Assembly: GCF_000026945.1 (NCBI RefSeq)
Contig: NC_012867.1
Coordinates: 1,872,501 to 1,936,500 of the forward strand
Source of the DNA: Candida dubliniensis CD36
Taxonomy: Eukaryota; Ascomycota; Pichiomycetes; Serinales; Debaryomycetaceae
DNA: 64,000 nucleotides
Reading direction: 5' to 3'
Below, one piece after another: positions 46,782-56,733 of this stretch. A model generated the notes under the pieces. It searched no databases. It had not been told where the DNA came from and worked only from the letters and a program-made list of their open reading frames with translations. Both the position numbers and the translations under genes were made by a program. Positions within the stretch are counted from its first letter, which is position 1, and every line of letters starts with the position of its first letter.

Positions 46782-49112
46782 CTAAAAACCAACTAAGGAT
46801 TTCAATTTTGCAATCAAGCTTTTGGGTTCTTTCTTCAATCCCAATTTAATTTTCAATTCATCACCAGCCTCATTTAAAACGTCGCCAACAGATTTTTCCC
46901 AGTTTTGTAAGTTGTTGTATCCGGTAAATAATTTGTTTTGGAAAGTTGCCAAGCTCAACAATTCCCGTCTGTTTAAATCTGACAACCAGTCGTAGCTGTA
47001 ACCAAATGATCTGAGATACGCCTTCAAATCTGCGTTTGAGTAAGTTCTAACGATACTATCCCAGTGATTGTTTATTATGTCTCCTGTTGACTTTGCCGCA
47101 TCATATGCGTTGCTATTAAATATCGAAAGACGATACAATATACCACGATAGGCGTTAGTAAGGATAGAGAAAATCTTTGACTTGTAAGTCACATAATCTT
47201 TTTCAAGCTTTTTGTGAGTTTGAGATACATGTTCTTCTGCCTGCTTGAAATGATCCTGGGCATTTTTCACAGCCGTGTCGTATTGTTGAGTAGCCTCCTT
47301 TGCAATAGAATTATATTTCTCATCAGCTTCAGATTTAATAGACAGGTATTGGTTCCCAACTTGTTCTTGATAATTCAGGACTTGATCATGAACATTCAAT
47401 ACAACTTGATGTGCCTCATCAATCTTGTTGTCGAATCCACTCTTGGCACCATACCACCAACTTCCAAGTTTATTCAAAGCATTTGTTTGTAATTTTTGGG
47501 TGTTTTCTCTCAATTTGGCAATCAAAGACAAAGCATAGCTTTTACTAGCAATCTGAGCATCTTTGATGAAACTTGCAACATCATGTTCCCCCTTTTCAAG
47601 TTTATGCAAAAATTCAAGTGAATACTCATATGATGCTTCCTCAATTTGATCCAATGCTTCCTCAGCTGAGTAAGCTGTCTTATCAAATTCTTCCTTCGCA
47701 GCATCACCAGCCAGCTTATAGTATTCTTGAACAACCTCAAAACCTTTTGAAATTTTGTCTTCAGTCAACTTTTTATATTCAGCTTCACTCAATTTTTTCT
47801 GCAAGTACCTTTTGTAGCTATTGATATCTGGTGTAAATAATCGAATTTGCAGATCAATATTGTTGAAAGCATCCTTAAACCCTTTTCTTAAAGTTTCAAA
47901 TTGATTTTGGAAGGCAGATACAATATCTTTTCTTGTGCCTTCTACATTTTCACCTTGTTCAACCAACCATTGCTTGATCGAGTCGGTGGATACATCATTA
48001 ACAATCCATGCATATGTATCAACGTGAATTGGATCAAACTTGTGCTTTTGCACCAACTGGATCAATTGATGTTTAGTGGTAAATATTGAGTAAGGAACTT
48101 TTCTAACATCCAAAAATTCACGCAACTTGTCCTTTGACCAATTATTAATACCAACAAAGAAAGTGTCATTAATCAAATTGCCACCCTTTTTCTTAGTCTT
48201 TTGTTCTCCCTTTGTGAGCCAAGGTTGATATTTCTTTTCAGTGTTTGCTAACCAAGTATGGATATCACTCAACAAGTATTTTTTATAGGTTTGGGCAATC
48301 TTGACTAATTTTTCCTTATCCAAATCTTCAACATAAATTCCTGGTTTGGTATCAATGAATCCATGCAAATAAAGCCATTCACGTAATTGAGAATATGACC
48401 AAGTTTCAAAAAATTCATCCTCAATTTGACCTTTTTTATCAAAAATTGTCTTATCAAATAAATCCAATGAATCAAATAAAGATTCCTTGGAGTCTCTAAT
48501 TGAATGAGTGGCTTGATAACTAAATTCTTTTAATTTTTCAACCAATTGATCTTTGGTAGAACTAGGGTTAAAGTCAATCCTATAGGATTTTAACCAATCT
48601 TTCAAATCATTTTCTGACCATGATTCATATAACCAATTGCCAGGATAAAAGCTCGACCCGTGGTTTTTCGCAGAAATAGAATCAAAGCTCTCCTTAATTT
48701 TATTGATTAAATCATCTTTAGTATCCTTTGCGTGATACTGGATATTATTTTGAGTTAAGAAAGATTGCAAACTGTGTACCGGCCAACTTTCAAAAATCCA
48801 TTCTTTAATGGAATAATTCTCCTTTCTTTTCCCAAACAAATAATCAAAATTTAAATAATCATTTAATAAATTATCGGGAGGATTCAAATTGTTATTTAAT
48901 TCATCGGTGACTTTCTTGTATCCTTTTTCCAACTTTTTAGCTTCTTCATTAGCCAAGCTTATTAATTTTGGATTCTCCAAGGCTTCATTGAAGGCAACTT
49001 TACGTTCTTTTAAAAATTGTTTTAAATCATCATTTGTCCATTGGTCAAAACCATAATTTGCAATCACAAAAGTGATTGATACATATAACCACACAATGAT
49101 TGGGAAATACAT
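46782..49112 (-). CDS. Msc1/Ish1-repeat secretory or nuclear-envelope protein
   Basis: 776 aa from the ATG at 49112; the frame extends two codons to a TTG only. A signal peptide (MYFPIIVWLYVSITFVIA) is followed by about seven Ish1-type units of the form W-(S/T)-x-x-x-L-(K/R)-x-(F/W)-L (near residues 27, 115, 168, 240, 324, 376 and 705). The middle is long helical/coiled-coil (about 420-690). This is the layout of S. cerevisiae Msc1 and S. pombe Ish1, linked to the nuclear envelope/ER and, in yeast, to meiotic recombination partner choice. In C. albicans the orthologue is reported as iron- and stress-regulated (recalled). Confidence 0.85.
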   Translation of the reverse strand: MYFPIIVWLYVSITFVIANYGFDQWTNDDLKQFLKERKVAFNEALENPKLISLANEEAKKLEKGYKKVTDELNNNLNPPDNLLNDYLNFDYLFGKRKENYSIKEWIFESWPVHSLQSFLTQNNIQYHAKDTKDDLINKIKESFDSISAKNHGSSFYPGNWLYESWSENDLKDWLKSYRIDFNPSSTKDQLVEKLKEFSYQATHSIRDSKESLFDSLDLFDKTIFDKKGQIEDEFFETWSYSQLREWLYLHGFIDTKPGIYVEDLDKEKLVKIAQTYKKYLLSDIHTWLANTEKKYQPWLTKGEQKTKKKGGNLINDTFFVGINNWSKDKLREFLDVRKVPYSIFTTKHQLIQLVQKHKFDPIHVDTYAWIVNDVSTDSIKQWLVEQGENVEGTRKDIVSAFQNQFETLRKGFKDAFNNIDLQIRLFTPDINSYKRYLQKKLSEAEYKKLTEDKISKGFEVVQEYYKLAGDAAKEEFDKTAYSAEEALDQIEEASYEYSLEFLHKLEKGEHDVASFIKDAQIASKSYALSLIAKLRENTQKLQTNALNKLGSWWYGAKSGFDNKIDEAHQVVLNVHDQVLNYQEQVGNQYLSIKSEADEKYNSIAKEATQQYDTAVKNAQDHFKQAEEHVSQTHKKLEKDYVTYKSKIFSILTNAYRGILYRLSIFNSNAYDAAKSTGDIINNHWDSIVRTYSNADLKAYLRSFGYSYDWLSDLNRRELLSLATFQNKLFTGYNNLQNWEKSVGDVLNEAGDELKIKLGLKKEPKSLIAKLKSLVGF

Positions 49113-49770
49113 ATTCAATGTTCTTTAATGTTTAAAGAGAAAGAAGAAAAAGAAATCAAAAGTAAAAGTTGTAAATAGTTAAACCTCGAATAAGAGGAAT
49201 ACATTATTAAATATATACAAAGCAAGGAGAATTAGGAGGTCATATAGCAATCGAGGGGAGAAGGGATTGCTATGCATTTTTTTAAGGGGGATAAGTTATA
49301 CTCGTGTTATACATAACTGAGCAACTGTGGTAGCAAAAGAAAAAAAAAAAAATAAAATTGGTTGCTGTGGAAGATAGGAATGTGTTTACACAGAAGGTTT
49401 TTTCTTATTTTCTAAATTGGATTCACAACGTCATGTGTAGGCGTATTTAAATGTGGAAATATGACTCGAGGTTATTAGATTAAACAAGTAATTGGTTTTT
49501 GGAATAAACCTAAGTTTGTTGTTGGTGTTGTTTCTTAGTTTTGAAAAATCCATATCAGAAAAAAAAAAAACAAAAAAAAGAATACTAACTCGCAAGAAAC
49601 AGATGAGAACATATTTGCAACTTTTATTCCTTTACTGATAGAACACATTTCTTGGCACCAATTTTCATGTCAGAAAACCAAGGACCCCAAAACAAAAGTC
49701 CCTTTCATCACCCTTTGCTAGAAATTCTTTTTGTTTTCACATCAATTCCTCTTGGTCGGTGAATAGTTTC
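49113..49770. other. Divergent promoter, Msc1-like / 199-aa gene
   Basis: No gene. A16 tract at 49340-49355. No defined site. Confidence 0.45.
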
Positions 49771-50370
49771 ATGTTCTTGGTTCCACAACACGAAAAGGAT
49801 GAAATACAGAACACTGCCTTAAAATATATCAGGTTGCAACTAATGCATGATCTATTGTTAAGAAAACTAAGTTACGGACACATAAATTATGACATTGATG
49901 ATTTAAATGAAGTACGAAAATCAGCCTATACCAAGTATTTGTTAATGAACAATGTTGAAACTTGTTGCATTATAAAACCAATACAAATGTACACGGATAC
50001 AGTAGCCCAGAACCAACAAATAATTCAAATAAATCCTAGCACTTGTAATAGGAATTTATTGAATGCTAATTACCATGCTAATAGAGTTGCTAAAATAGAA
50101 TATATTGTAAAATATCAATTGTTTGATTACAGGATTATAAGAGTTGGCCCTGAAGTAAAAACAACCGAACCAAGTTTAAAGGAGCGACTAAAACGAATTA
50201 TAATGAGAATCAAGAATACCTTTCATCGACCCATTCCACCAATAAGCAAGCGGATGCAAGAAAAGTCAAGCAAAGAATTCAAGATGGCTCATAGGAGGTT
50301 TTTGAGCCACGAATTGCAGCAAATAAAGGCAGTAACTTCCCCCACCTCCCATCCTCCTTCACTAATTTAA
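49771..50370 (+). CDS. Unrecognised basic 199-aa protein
   Basis: Starts at the ATG 49771 (MFLVPQHEKDE); the open frame begins four codons earlier at GTG, which is not a yeast start. The N-terminal 60 residues are helical (LQLMHDLLLRKLSYGHINYDIDD). The C-terminal third is highly basic with Pro (LKERLKRIIMRIKNTFHRPIPPISKRM) and could bind nucleic acid or membranes. No transmembrane segment. Convergent with ERG13, 80 bp between stops, with an (AT)n run between them (50413-50431). No family recognised. Confidence 0.72.
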   Translation: MFLVPQHEKDEIQNTALKYIRLQLMHDLLLRKLSYGHINYDIDDLNEVRKSAYTKYLLMNNVETCCIIKPIQMYTDTVAQNQQIIQINPSTCNRNLLNANYHANRVAKIEYIVKYQLFDYRIIRVGPEVKTTEPSLKERLKRIIMRIKNTFHRPIPPISKRMQEKSSKEFKMAHRRFLSHELQQIKAVTSPTSHPPSLI

Positions 50371-50450
50371 GAATATATAATATACAAGATTAATATATTA
50401 TTACAGACATACATATATATATATATATATAGATATATACATATATTTAT

Positions 50451-51800
50451 CTATTCTTTAATAGCATAAGTTCTTCTGAACTTGTCATCAATCTCAGTCA
50501 AATAATAGGTACCTTGGCTCAAGTTATCAAGGGAACCTTGAGGTTTAAAGCTCTTTTGCAAATGTGCCTTTTCTCTCAACTCGATAGCTGCCAAGTAGTC
50601 CTCTGGAGTTTGAATTTTTCTACCATCGCCCAATTTGTAATCGAAATCTAAAACTTTGGTAATTGCAGAAATATCACCTTTAACAGTAACAGACAATAAA
50701 GTAGATGCCAAACCAGAACCATAGGAGAAAATACTGATTCTTTTGTTTTTCAAGTTTTCGGAGCCAACGTAGTATAACAATGAGGCCAAGGATACCCAAG
50801 CAGAGGCTGTGTACATGTTACCAGTGTTGGTAGGGACCTGCAAGGCTGGTTGAACTCTTTTCTTGGTTTCATCTTTGGCCAAACCAACAAAAGTCTTTTC
50901 CAATATTTTATCAGTCAAACTTTCATCGTAAGTTAAGCCGTCAATGTGTTTTCTGGTAGTTTCATCGATCAAATCAGCAAATTTAGATGGGTTTGAAACG
51001 TAATCATTGTACAATAATCTAGCATAACTCTTGGTGACCAATTTACAAGTTGGAACATGGAAGGCACTGAAATCAAAATGATCATAAACACCAACAGTCT
51101 TATTGGCATCACCAGTGATTTTTTTGGAATAATTTTTGTAACAATTGTCAACAGCTTTAACATAACAACTTAATGAAAAGTGACCATCAACAACAGGGTA
51201 TTCACTGGTGAAATCTGGTTTGTAGAAATCATAAGCGTGTTCCATAAATGAACCACGAATAGAGTCGAAAACAATTGGAGCATCTGGACCAATCAACAAG
51301 GCGATAGCACCAACACCACCAGTTGGTCTAGCGGCACCTTTGTCGTAAATAGCAATATCACCAGCAACAACAATAGCATCTCTTCCGTCCCATGATGATG
51401 ATTCTATCCAATTAACAGCATTTATAACAGATGAGGTACCACCGTAACAAGCGTTAACGGTGTCGATACCTTCGATGTCATTATTACCTGGGAACAATTG
51501 CATCAATACTGACTTAACAGATTTGGATTTATCCAACAATGTTTCAGTACCAACTTCCAAACGACCAATCTTGTTGGTATCAATGGAGTAGTTCTTGATC
51601 AATCGAGATAAAACAGTCAAAGAGATAGAATAGATGTCTTCTCTATCATTGACAAAAGCCATATTGGTTTGTCCCAAACCAATTGTGTATTTACCTTGTG
51701 GGATACCATCAAACTTTTCCAAATCTGCTTGATTGACAGCTTGACCAGGAATGTATACTTCAATACCTTTAATACCAATGTTTTGTGGTGAGTTAGTCAT
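50451..51800 (-). CDS. ERG13: 3-hydroxy-3-methylglutaryl-CoA synthase
   Basis: 449 aa. The catalytic Cys118 lies in [13 protein letters not shown]; the catalytic Glu region is at the N-terminus ([16 protein letters not shown]) and His in [11 protein letters not shown]. Condenses acetyl-CoA with acetoacetyl-CoA to HMG-CoA in the mevalonate/ergosterol pathway. No targeting sequence, so this is the cytosolic enzyme. Two TCGTATA sterol-response cores lie 307-422 bp upstream in inverted orientation, which fits control by Upc2. Confidence 0.96.
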   Translation of the reverse strand: MTNSPQNIGIKGIEVYIPGQAVNQADLEKFDGIPQGKYTIGLGQTNMAFVNDREDIYSISLTVLSRLIKNYSIDTNKIGRLEVGTETLLDKSKSVKSVLMQLFPGNNDIEGIDTVNACYGGTSSVINAVNWIESSSWDGRDAIVVAGDIAIYDKGAARPTGGVGAIALLIGPDAPIVFDSIRGSFMEHAYDFYKPDFTSEYPVVDGHFSLSCYVKAVDNCYKNYSKKITGDANKTVGVYDHFDFSAFHVPTCKLVTKSYARLLYNDYVSNPSKFADLIDETTRKHIDGLTYDESLTDKILEKTFVGLAKDETKKRVQPALQVPTNTGNMYTASAWVSLASLLYYVGSENLKNKRISIFSYGSGLASTLLSVTVKGDISAITKVLDFDYKLGDGRKIQTPEDYLAAIELREKAHLQKSFKPQGSLDNLSQGTYYLTEIDDKFRRTYAIKE

Positions 51801-52105
51801 GACTATAGTTAATTCGATCTAATTGAATATATGCTGGATGAGAACAGAAATGTGATGTGGGAGGAAGCTTTCTAAATTTATAGTAAATTAAGTAGCCAAC
51901 AGATACTTTTTTTTCAAGAAGAAAAAGTGGGAAATGAAAAAGAAGAAGTTGGTTTACAATTATATATAAATTTTTTCTTTTTTTGAAAAATTTTTGGAAG
52001 TTGATTGTACAAGAAAACAATGCATATAATTCTATGCAAATTTATTTTTCTCTCTTTTTGTTCGGTTTGTGAATGAAAAAAAAGAATTAATAATACGCGC
52101 GACCA

Positions 52106-52117
52106 TCTATACGACGA
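52106..52117 (-). promoter_or_regulatory. Upc2-type sterol response element, proximal
   Basis: Minus strand TCGTCGTATAGA contains the core TCGTATA (52114-52108). The same 12-mer recurs inverted at 52211-52222. Upc2 binding to TCGTATA is established for ergosterol genes in Candida and Saccharomyces; occupancy here is inferred. Confidence 0.65.
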
Positions 52118-52210
52118 GTGGTGGACAAGCAAATTGAAGCGTGGAACTAAAAATCCCCATAATGAAGTATTTATTATCTTTATAAAGTTATATGGTCTTC
52201 TCACCCACAG

Positions 52211-52222
52211 TCGTCGTATAGA
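52211..52222 (+). promoter_or_regulatory. Upc2-type sterol response element, distal
   Basis: Plus strand TCGTCGTATAGA with core TCGTATA at 52214-52220. It forms a perfect 12-bp inverted pair with 52106-52117, with a 93-bp spacer. Confidence 0.65.
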
Positions 52223-52310
52223 ATGCTCAACCACCACCAAAAAAAAAAAAAAATAAACCTACACTCTTGTCCCCACACGTCCCTAGAAATACATGTAAGG
52301 AAATACTTCA

Positions 52311-52323
52311 GGGGGGGGGGGGG
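52311..52323. repeat. 13-base poly-G run
   Basis: An uninterrupted G13 followed by AGAGAGA, about 510 bp upstream of ERG13. Long G runs are rare in this AT-rich genome and hard to sequence. Confidence 0.85.
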
Positions 52324-53022
52324 AGAGAGAATGATTAAATGGCTGTACATTTGTAGCCAATGATGTGAGGCGCATTGTAAAGGTGGCTGTTAATTTGTTT
52401 GTTCAAACTCTTGGTTGCCGACACTATCAGATCAAACATTATTTTGAAAATTTGGAGGTTTGCAACCAGTTATCCGACTTCCTAATTTGGTTAATTATGT
52501 TTTTTAGCATAACCAGAAGAAGGAGAAAACTATATAGATCATCTAGAAACTTCTACCGGTTTGATATGTATCAATTATTGGGCTATACTTTGACTGTAAT
52601 TAGAAACTGACAACTGCTCAAATCAACAAATAGATGTCCGCTAACGGAACAAGAAGTAAGAACTACTACGAATATGATTGTTGCGAATTGAAATGTAGCC
52701 AGCTACATTGTTCACCTAGTTACATTTTAGGGACTCTCTATTGACCAGATTTGTTTCAGCCATTTGAGTAATGAATTGGTAGTAGAGAAGAAGCTACAAC
52801 TTAGCATCACCTGATGTATTTTTCTTTTTTCTTTGTACGCAATGCTTATTGTTGAAAATTTTTTGGATTGCAACCAACCAACAACAATCGGAACAAAGAG
52901 AGGCAACATGCATAACATTTGGATAGACAACAGGGAAACCTGAGTACAGCGACAGATCAACTACAGTTGAAAAAAAAAAAAAATCTTACTAATATTATGC
53001 TTATTATTTCTATAAAATTCTA

Positions 53023-54414
53023 TTAGACCATGCTTTGATTGCGATATTTACTTTTGTTGACCATATCTTGTCTCAATTTATTGAATGAGTACACCACCAC
53101 ACCGATAGAACACCCCACAGTGATGAAGATGCATGCAACAGCAAAAATACTTCCCATCACTTTAAATGTCAATAAGGGATAGTTTCCCACACCTCCGTGT
53201 CCAATTTCTGTGTTTGATAAAGACATCGTACCCATGGGGAAAGTCATTGACCAAAAACTCTTTTCAAGTTTCAAAAGACCAAACCGGTTTGTATGCAGAG
53301 GATTTGGATTTTTGGCAAATGGTCTTATTTTAGACAAGACAGATGTAACGGCAATAAAACACATGAAATAACCAAATGACAATAAAAACACAGAAACAAA
53401 CCCTGACATACACAATGAAATTTTCCCGTAAAGTAATTCTTCTGGAACAAACTTGTTTAGATTGTTTCCAAAAAGATATATACTATAAGAAGATTGACCC
53501 AAGAAACCCACAGGAAGGAAACTTGTCATAATTAAATTTGTCGGTGGAATTTTATGAATTATTAGTCTCGACATATATATGGTCATTACCATAAAGGCCA
53601 TTGATATAGACAAGCACCACAACATAAAACTAACAATCATGGTGAGAACAGTTTGATGCACATGAGGCAAGTCCAACTCAATTGCGTGCCCTGATGAGGA
53701 AACAACGGTAATGGCAACTATTGGTAACAAAAGGGTAGCGTTTAATTTGGCATCTGCGTCAGATTCATTTAGTTTTGACATAAATGACAAGTACACGATT
53801 ATAAACGAAGTGTACATGGCGGAAAACACTGCTAGCCACCAAAGTGTCCACACAAAGTATATATGTTCACCCTTTGTTATGAGAGCAATGAAATTCACTA
53901 TCGTTATATACCCCATGGAAAATGCACCCATGAAAACTGATCGAGATGGATCCACATGATAGTCTCTAAACCTATTAGGATAATACATGCATGACATAAT
54001 GAAAAGAATGATATTCCCAATAAAAAAAGTACATGTTAATCCAAACATTATATAGCCACATATCTGCAACCAATATGCTGGAAAGGGGAAATTGTATAGT
54101 AGACTTGATGATATTCCTGTTCCCATCACACTAACAAAATATGCTGGAGTGAAATTTTTGACAACATCTTCAACTAAGAATCTTTGATAAAATGATTTCA
54201 AATATGATTGTTCACGTCGTTTTGAATCAATAGTTGATAGGTAAGATAAGTGATCCATAGTATCTTTACCATTGTTATTTTTGTCGATGCTTACCAATGT
54301 TTGATCTGAAGATAAGACATTCGAGGAATCTGGTGGATTATATATGCCGTCATTCAGCGATGGTGTAGTTTTTTCGGGTTGGATTTCATTATCATTGTGG
54401 CTCGAAGACGACAT
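53023..54414 (-). CDS. SSU1: Sulfite efflux pump
   Basis: 463 aa. A hydrophilic ~95-residue N-terminus precedes about ten hydrophobic helices of the TDT (TehA/SLAC1-type) family, beginning with NFTPAYFVSVMGTGISSSLLYNFPF, where yeast Ssu1 has the same FTPAWF-like entry. Ends in a basic cytoplasmic tail. Ssu1 exports sulfite across the plasma membrane. In C. albicans it works with cysteine dioxygenase Cdg1 to dispose of excess cysteine and both are induced by cysteine through the regulator Zcf2 (established, recalled). It is transcribed divergently from CDG1 across 2.3 kb. Confidence 0.94.
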   Translation of the reverse strand: MSSSSHNDNEIQPEKTTPSLNDGIYNPPDSSNVLSSDQTLVSIDKNNNGKDTMDHLSYLSTIDSKRREQSYLKSFYQRFLVEDVVKNFTPAYFVSVMGTGISSSLLYNFPFPAYWLQICGYIMFGLTCTFFIGNIILFIMSCMYYPNRFRDYHVDPSRSVFMGAFSMGYITIVNFIALITKGEHIYFVWTLWWLAVFSAMYTSFIIVYLSFMSKLNESDADAKLNATLLLPIVAITVVSSSGHAIELDLPHVHQTVLTMIVSFMLWCLSISMAFMVMTIYMSRLIIHKIPPTNLIMTSFLPVGFLGQSSYSIYLFGNNLNKFVPEELLYGKISLCMSGFVSVFLLSFGYFMCFIAVTSVLSKIRPFAKNPNPLHTNRFGLLKLEKSFWSMTFPMGTMSLSNTEIGHGGVGNYPLLTFKVMGSIFAVACIFITVGCSIGVVVYSFNKLRQDMVNKSKYRNQSMV

Positions 54415-55213
54415 TATTGGAGTAGTAGAGCAAACAAGAAAGATCGATTAAGCTATGATAATTATTTGTGAAACCGGTAATCAAATATTGCTTGAGTGTG
54501 GTAAACTGGTTAACTGATTTGAAGCAATGAAGAATTGTTGACCTTGTATATTTTTACAACTTGAAGATCCTGACAAACATGAGGTGGCTATTTGAATTTA
54601 TATATATATATATGTTACGGAATTGATAACATGTTGGAGAGGACTTTGAATTATACTACTGGCTGATTGGGATACCGAGGGAAATGCAGCAAAAAAAAAA
54701 AAAAGATGATTTCGTCATACAAAAAATGTCGCAGAGAATACAAGCGAAATTAACTGTAATCAAGCCTCTCTGTCTCCTCTTTTTCTTCAAGTTTGATTTC
54801 GCGGGTATATGTTTATTACCGTGATTATTTCTTAAACCCAGAGGAATTGCTACCTAGAAGATTGGTGAAGATATACATTCAAAAGTACCTTAATGGTGAA
54901 CCCCAAGATCATTTCGGAGATTGCTGTTAATCGTATCTTCAAGTTGATGCAAAAAAAAGATCGTAACAACTAATGCATTACAGAATCACCAGAAGATTGC
55001 AGTATTAGCAAATGCAGATTCCATCATGGGAATTGAGTTGAATCAGAAGATAAGAAAAGGTAGTGTGTGATATCACAGACTGCATATAACACGTATGTCA
55101 AAAAAGAAAAAAGAAAAATTTAGTCATTCATTCATTCGAAGTCATCTTTATTTCCCGCACCAATAGAAATTTTTTTTTTTTTTTTTTTAGTTTCTCACAT
55201 TGTAAAATTATAA

Positions 55214-55240
55214 CCACAGTCTGCCAGTCAAGTCACGTGA
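55214..55240. promoter_or_regulatory. Composite sulfur-regulation site (Met31/32-like plus Cbf1)
   Basis: CCACAGT (ACTGTGG on the minus strand, near the Met31/32 core AACTGTGG) lies 12 bp from a palindromic TCACGTGA, the Cbf1 site. In yeast these two boxes recruit Met4 at sulfur genes. Confidence 0.5.
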
Positions 55241-55833
55241 ACTTTCATCATCCCGTAAAATCACTTTTGCAACTGTTATTGTTGCAAAATATCACATATG
55301 GGGTTCTTTTTGTTCCTAGAAATTAGATCTGTTCATTGAACCCTATAAATAAGCTTCGTTTCCTCCTGGTTTCAAGATATCTTTGATTTTATCATTAGTT
55401 TATATTTTATTGACACGTTGTCAATCTTTTTTTTTTTTTTTTTTAGTTTTATCGGCCACTACTCTTTTGGGAAGAGTTACAAAAATAGCAACTATATTTT
55501 TAAGAAATGCTACTACCGATTCTCAACTACTACCATTGACGAATAAATTTACAATAAAATTGGCAAAGCCCGCATAGGGAAAATGAACAATTCAACACTG
55601 AATATAACCATTAATATTCAGATTATTTTCCAGGAAGTGGGGGTGCATATTTTTTTTTGTTGAGTGTTGTCAATTAACTGGTTGTTTTAACTTCTGAGAT
55701 AATTGTTTGTAATCTTACACCTGCGGTTATTCAAGTTCGTTAGCATTTTTTAGAAAGAGTATTTATTACATATACCAAGAAGTGTCAAGAAGAGGAGGTG
55801 TTAAAATAAAGTAAAACTTGGCTAGGCACCTTA

Positions 55834-55847
55834 TCGGGAGTTTCCGA
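55834..55847. promoter_or_regulatory. TCGG-N6-CCGA zinc-cluster factor site
   Basis: TCGG GAGTTT CCGA is a perfect inverted CGG triplet pair with 6-bp spacing, the geometry bound by Zn(II)2Cys6 dimers such as Ppr1. It is a candidate site for Zcf2, the known cysteine-response regulator of SSU1 and CDG1, whose exact site I do not know. Confidence 0.45.
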
Positions 55848-55930
55848 GTTTTGTGATGGGTTTAGAAAAAACAATAGCAATGTACAATTTTTCAACCAAT
55901 TGACTTTCCAAATTAACTTATCGTTAAAAT

Positions 55931-55937
55931 TGACTCA
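55931..55937 (+). promoter_or_regulatory. Gcn4 core TGACTCA
   Basis: A perfect TGACTCA 796 bp upstream of CDG1, immediately before one arm of an 11-bp inverted repeat. Confidence 0.35.
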
Positions 55938-56733
55938 ATTTCATGAGGGGGGGTTTGAAAATAATTTAGAAAATGATTGTTTTTGCATTTACGTGATATC
56001 ACCTCATGAAATCGAAAACAATAGAAAACTGAACAAAAATCACGCATTCTCAAGAACAATTTTTTTTTGATTCTGACGAAAGGAGGGAGTTTCCTGAATT
56101 CAACAGAGCATAAGTGGTTTAGTTAACCAACTTGTCAAGCTATCCACTTTGATTGGTTCAATGAAGAGTTTTTAACAGTTTTGGCAATTGGTAGTGTCAT
56201 ATCCATGACATAATTAATTGATCTTCTCACTATTGAAATCTTCAGTCTGGTTATGTTTTTTTCCTGTGTAATAAATTTAAACCGTTTTTGTGCATCGCAA
56301 AATCTCATAACAAATTCAATCCCATCCTTAAAATGAAAAAAAAAAAAAAAAAACAAGGCTGCACTAACATACTAATCAGTTAGTAAAGTACTGTTTATTG
56401 AATAGTTTATGATACCTTGCATGATACATCCTAGTGCTATATTACACAAGAACATTTTAGACCTATCACAATCATTTCACCCATATTCAAACAGTTTTGT
56501 GCAAGAAAAAAAATCAAACAAAAGAATATTGTTACAGTTTTTTTTCCCAAATCTTGTATCTTCATATCAAATATAAATAAACGTCAAATTTCCTGATACA
56601 CCTCTGAAGTTATTTAACTACAACTTATATTTCATTAGACCTAATTAAATTTAGCTAGAGTTTTTATTTTTTATTATTTCCCACTTTCTTTTGTTATCTG
56701 TTCATTTCATATATTATACTATCACTTGCTATA

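Larger units (their letters stand above)
51801..53022. other. ERG13 promoter and SSU1 3' flank
   Basis: 1.2 kb. Contains the two Upc2-type sites, an A14 or longer run near 52240-52253 and a 13-base poly-G (52311-52323). A GTG-started 81-codon frame here lacks an ATG and gene-like composition, so I do not call it. Confidence 0.55.
54415..56733. other. 2.3-kb shared SSU1/CDG1 control region
   Basis: The longest gene-free stretch. It has a Met31/32-like CCACAGT (55214-55220) near a perfect TCACGTGA (55233-55240), a CGG-N6-CCG site (55835-55846), a Gcn4 TGACTCA (55931-55937) and an 11-bp inverted repeat (55938-55948 / 56002-56012). A TATA-like CTATAAATAAG lies near 55342-55352 with no ATG gene after it, so a non-coding transcript is possible. 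Confidence 0.6.

Noticed and set aside
49113..49118. TTG start for the Msc1-like gene
   Set aside because: An ATG two codons downstream opens the signal peptide.
49759..49770. GTG start for the 199-aa gene
   Set aside because: Yeast nuclear genes start at ATG; the first ATG is 49771.
52365..52610. 81-codon frame upstream of ERG13
   Set aside because: It starts at GTG and has no gene-like features.
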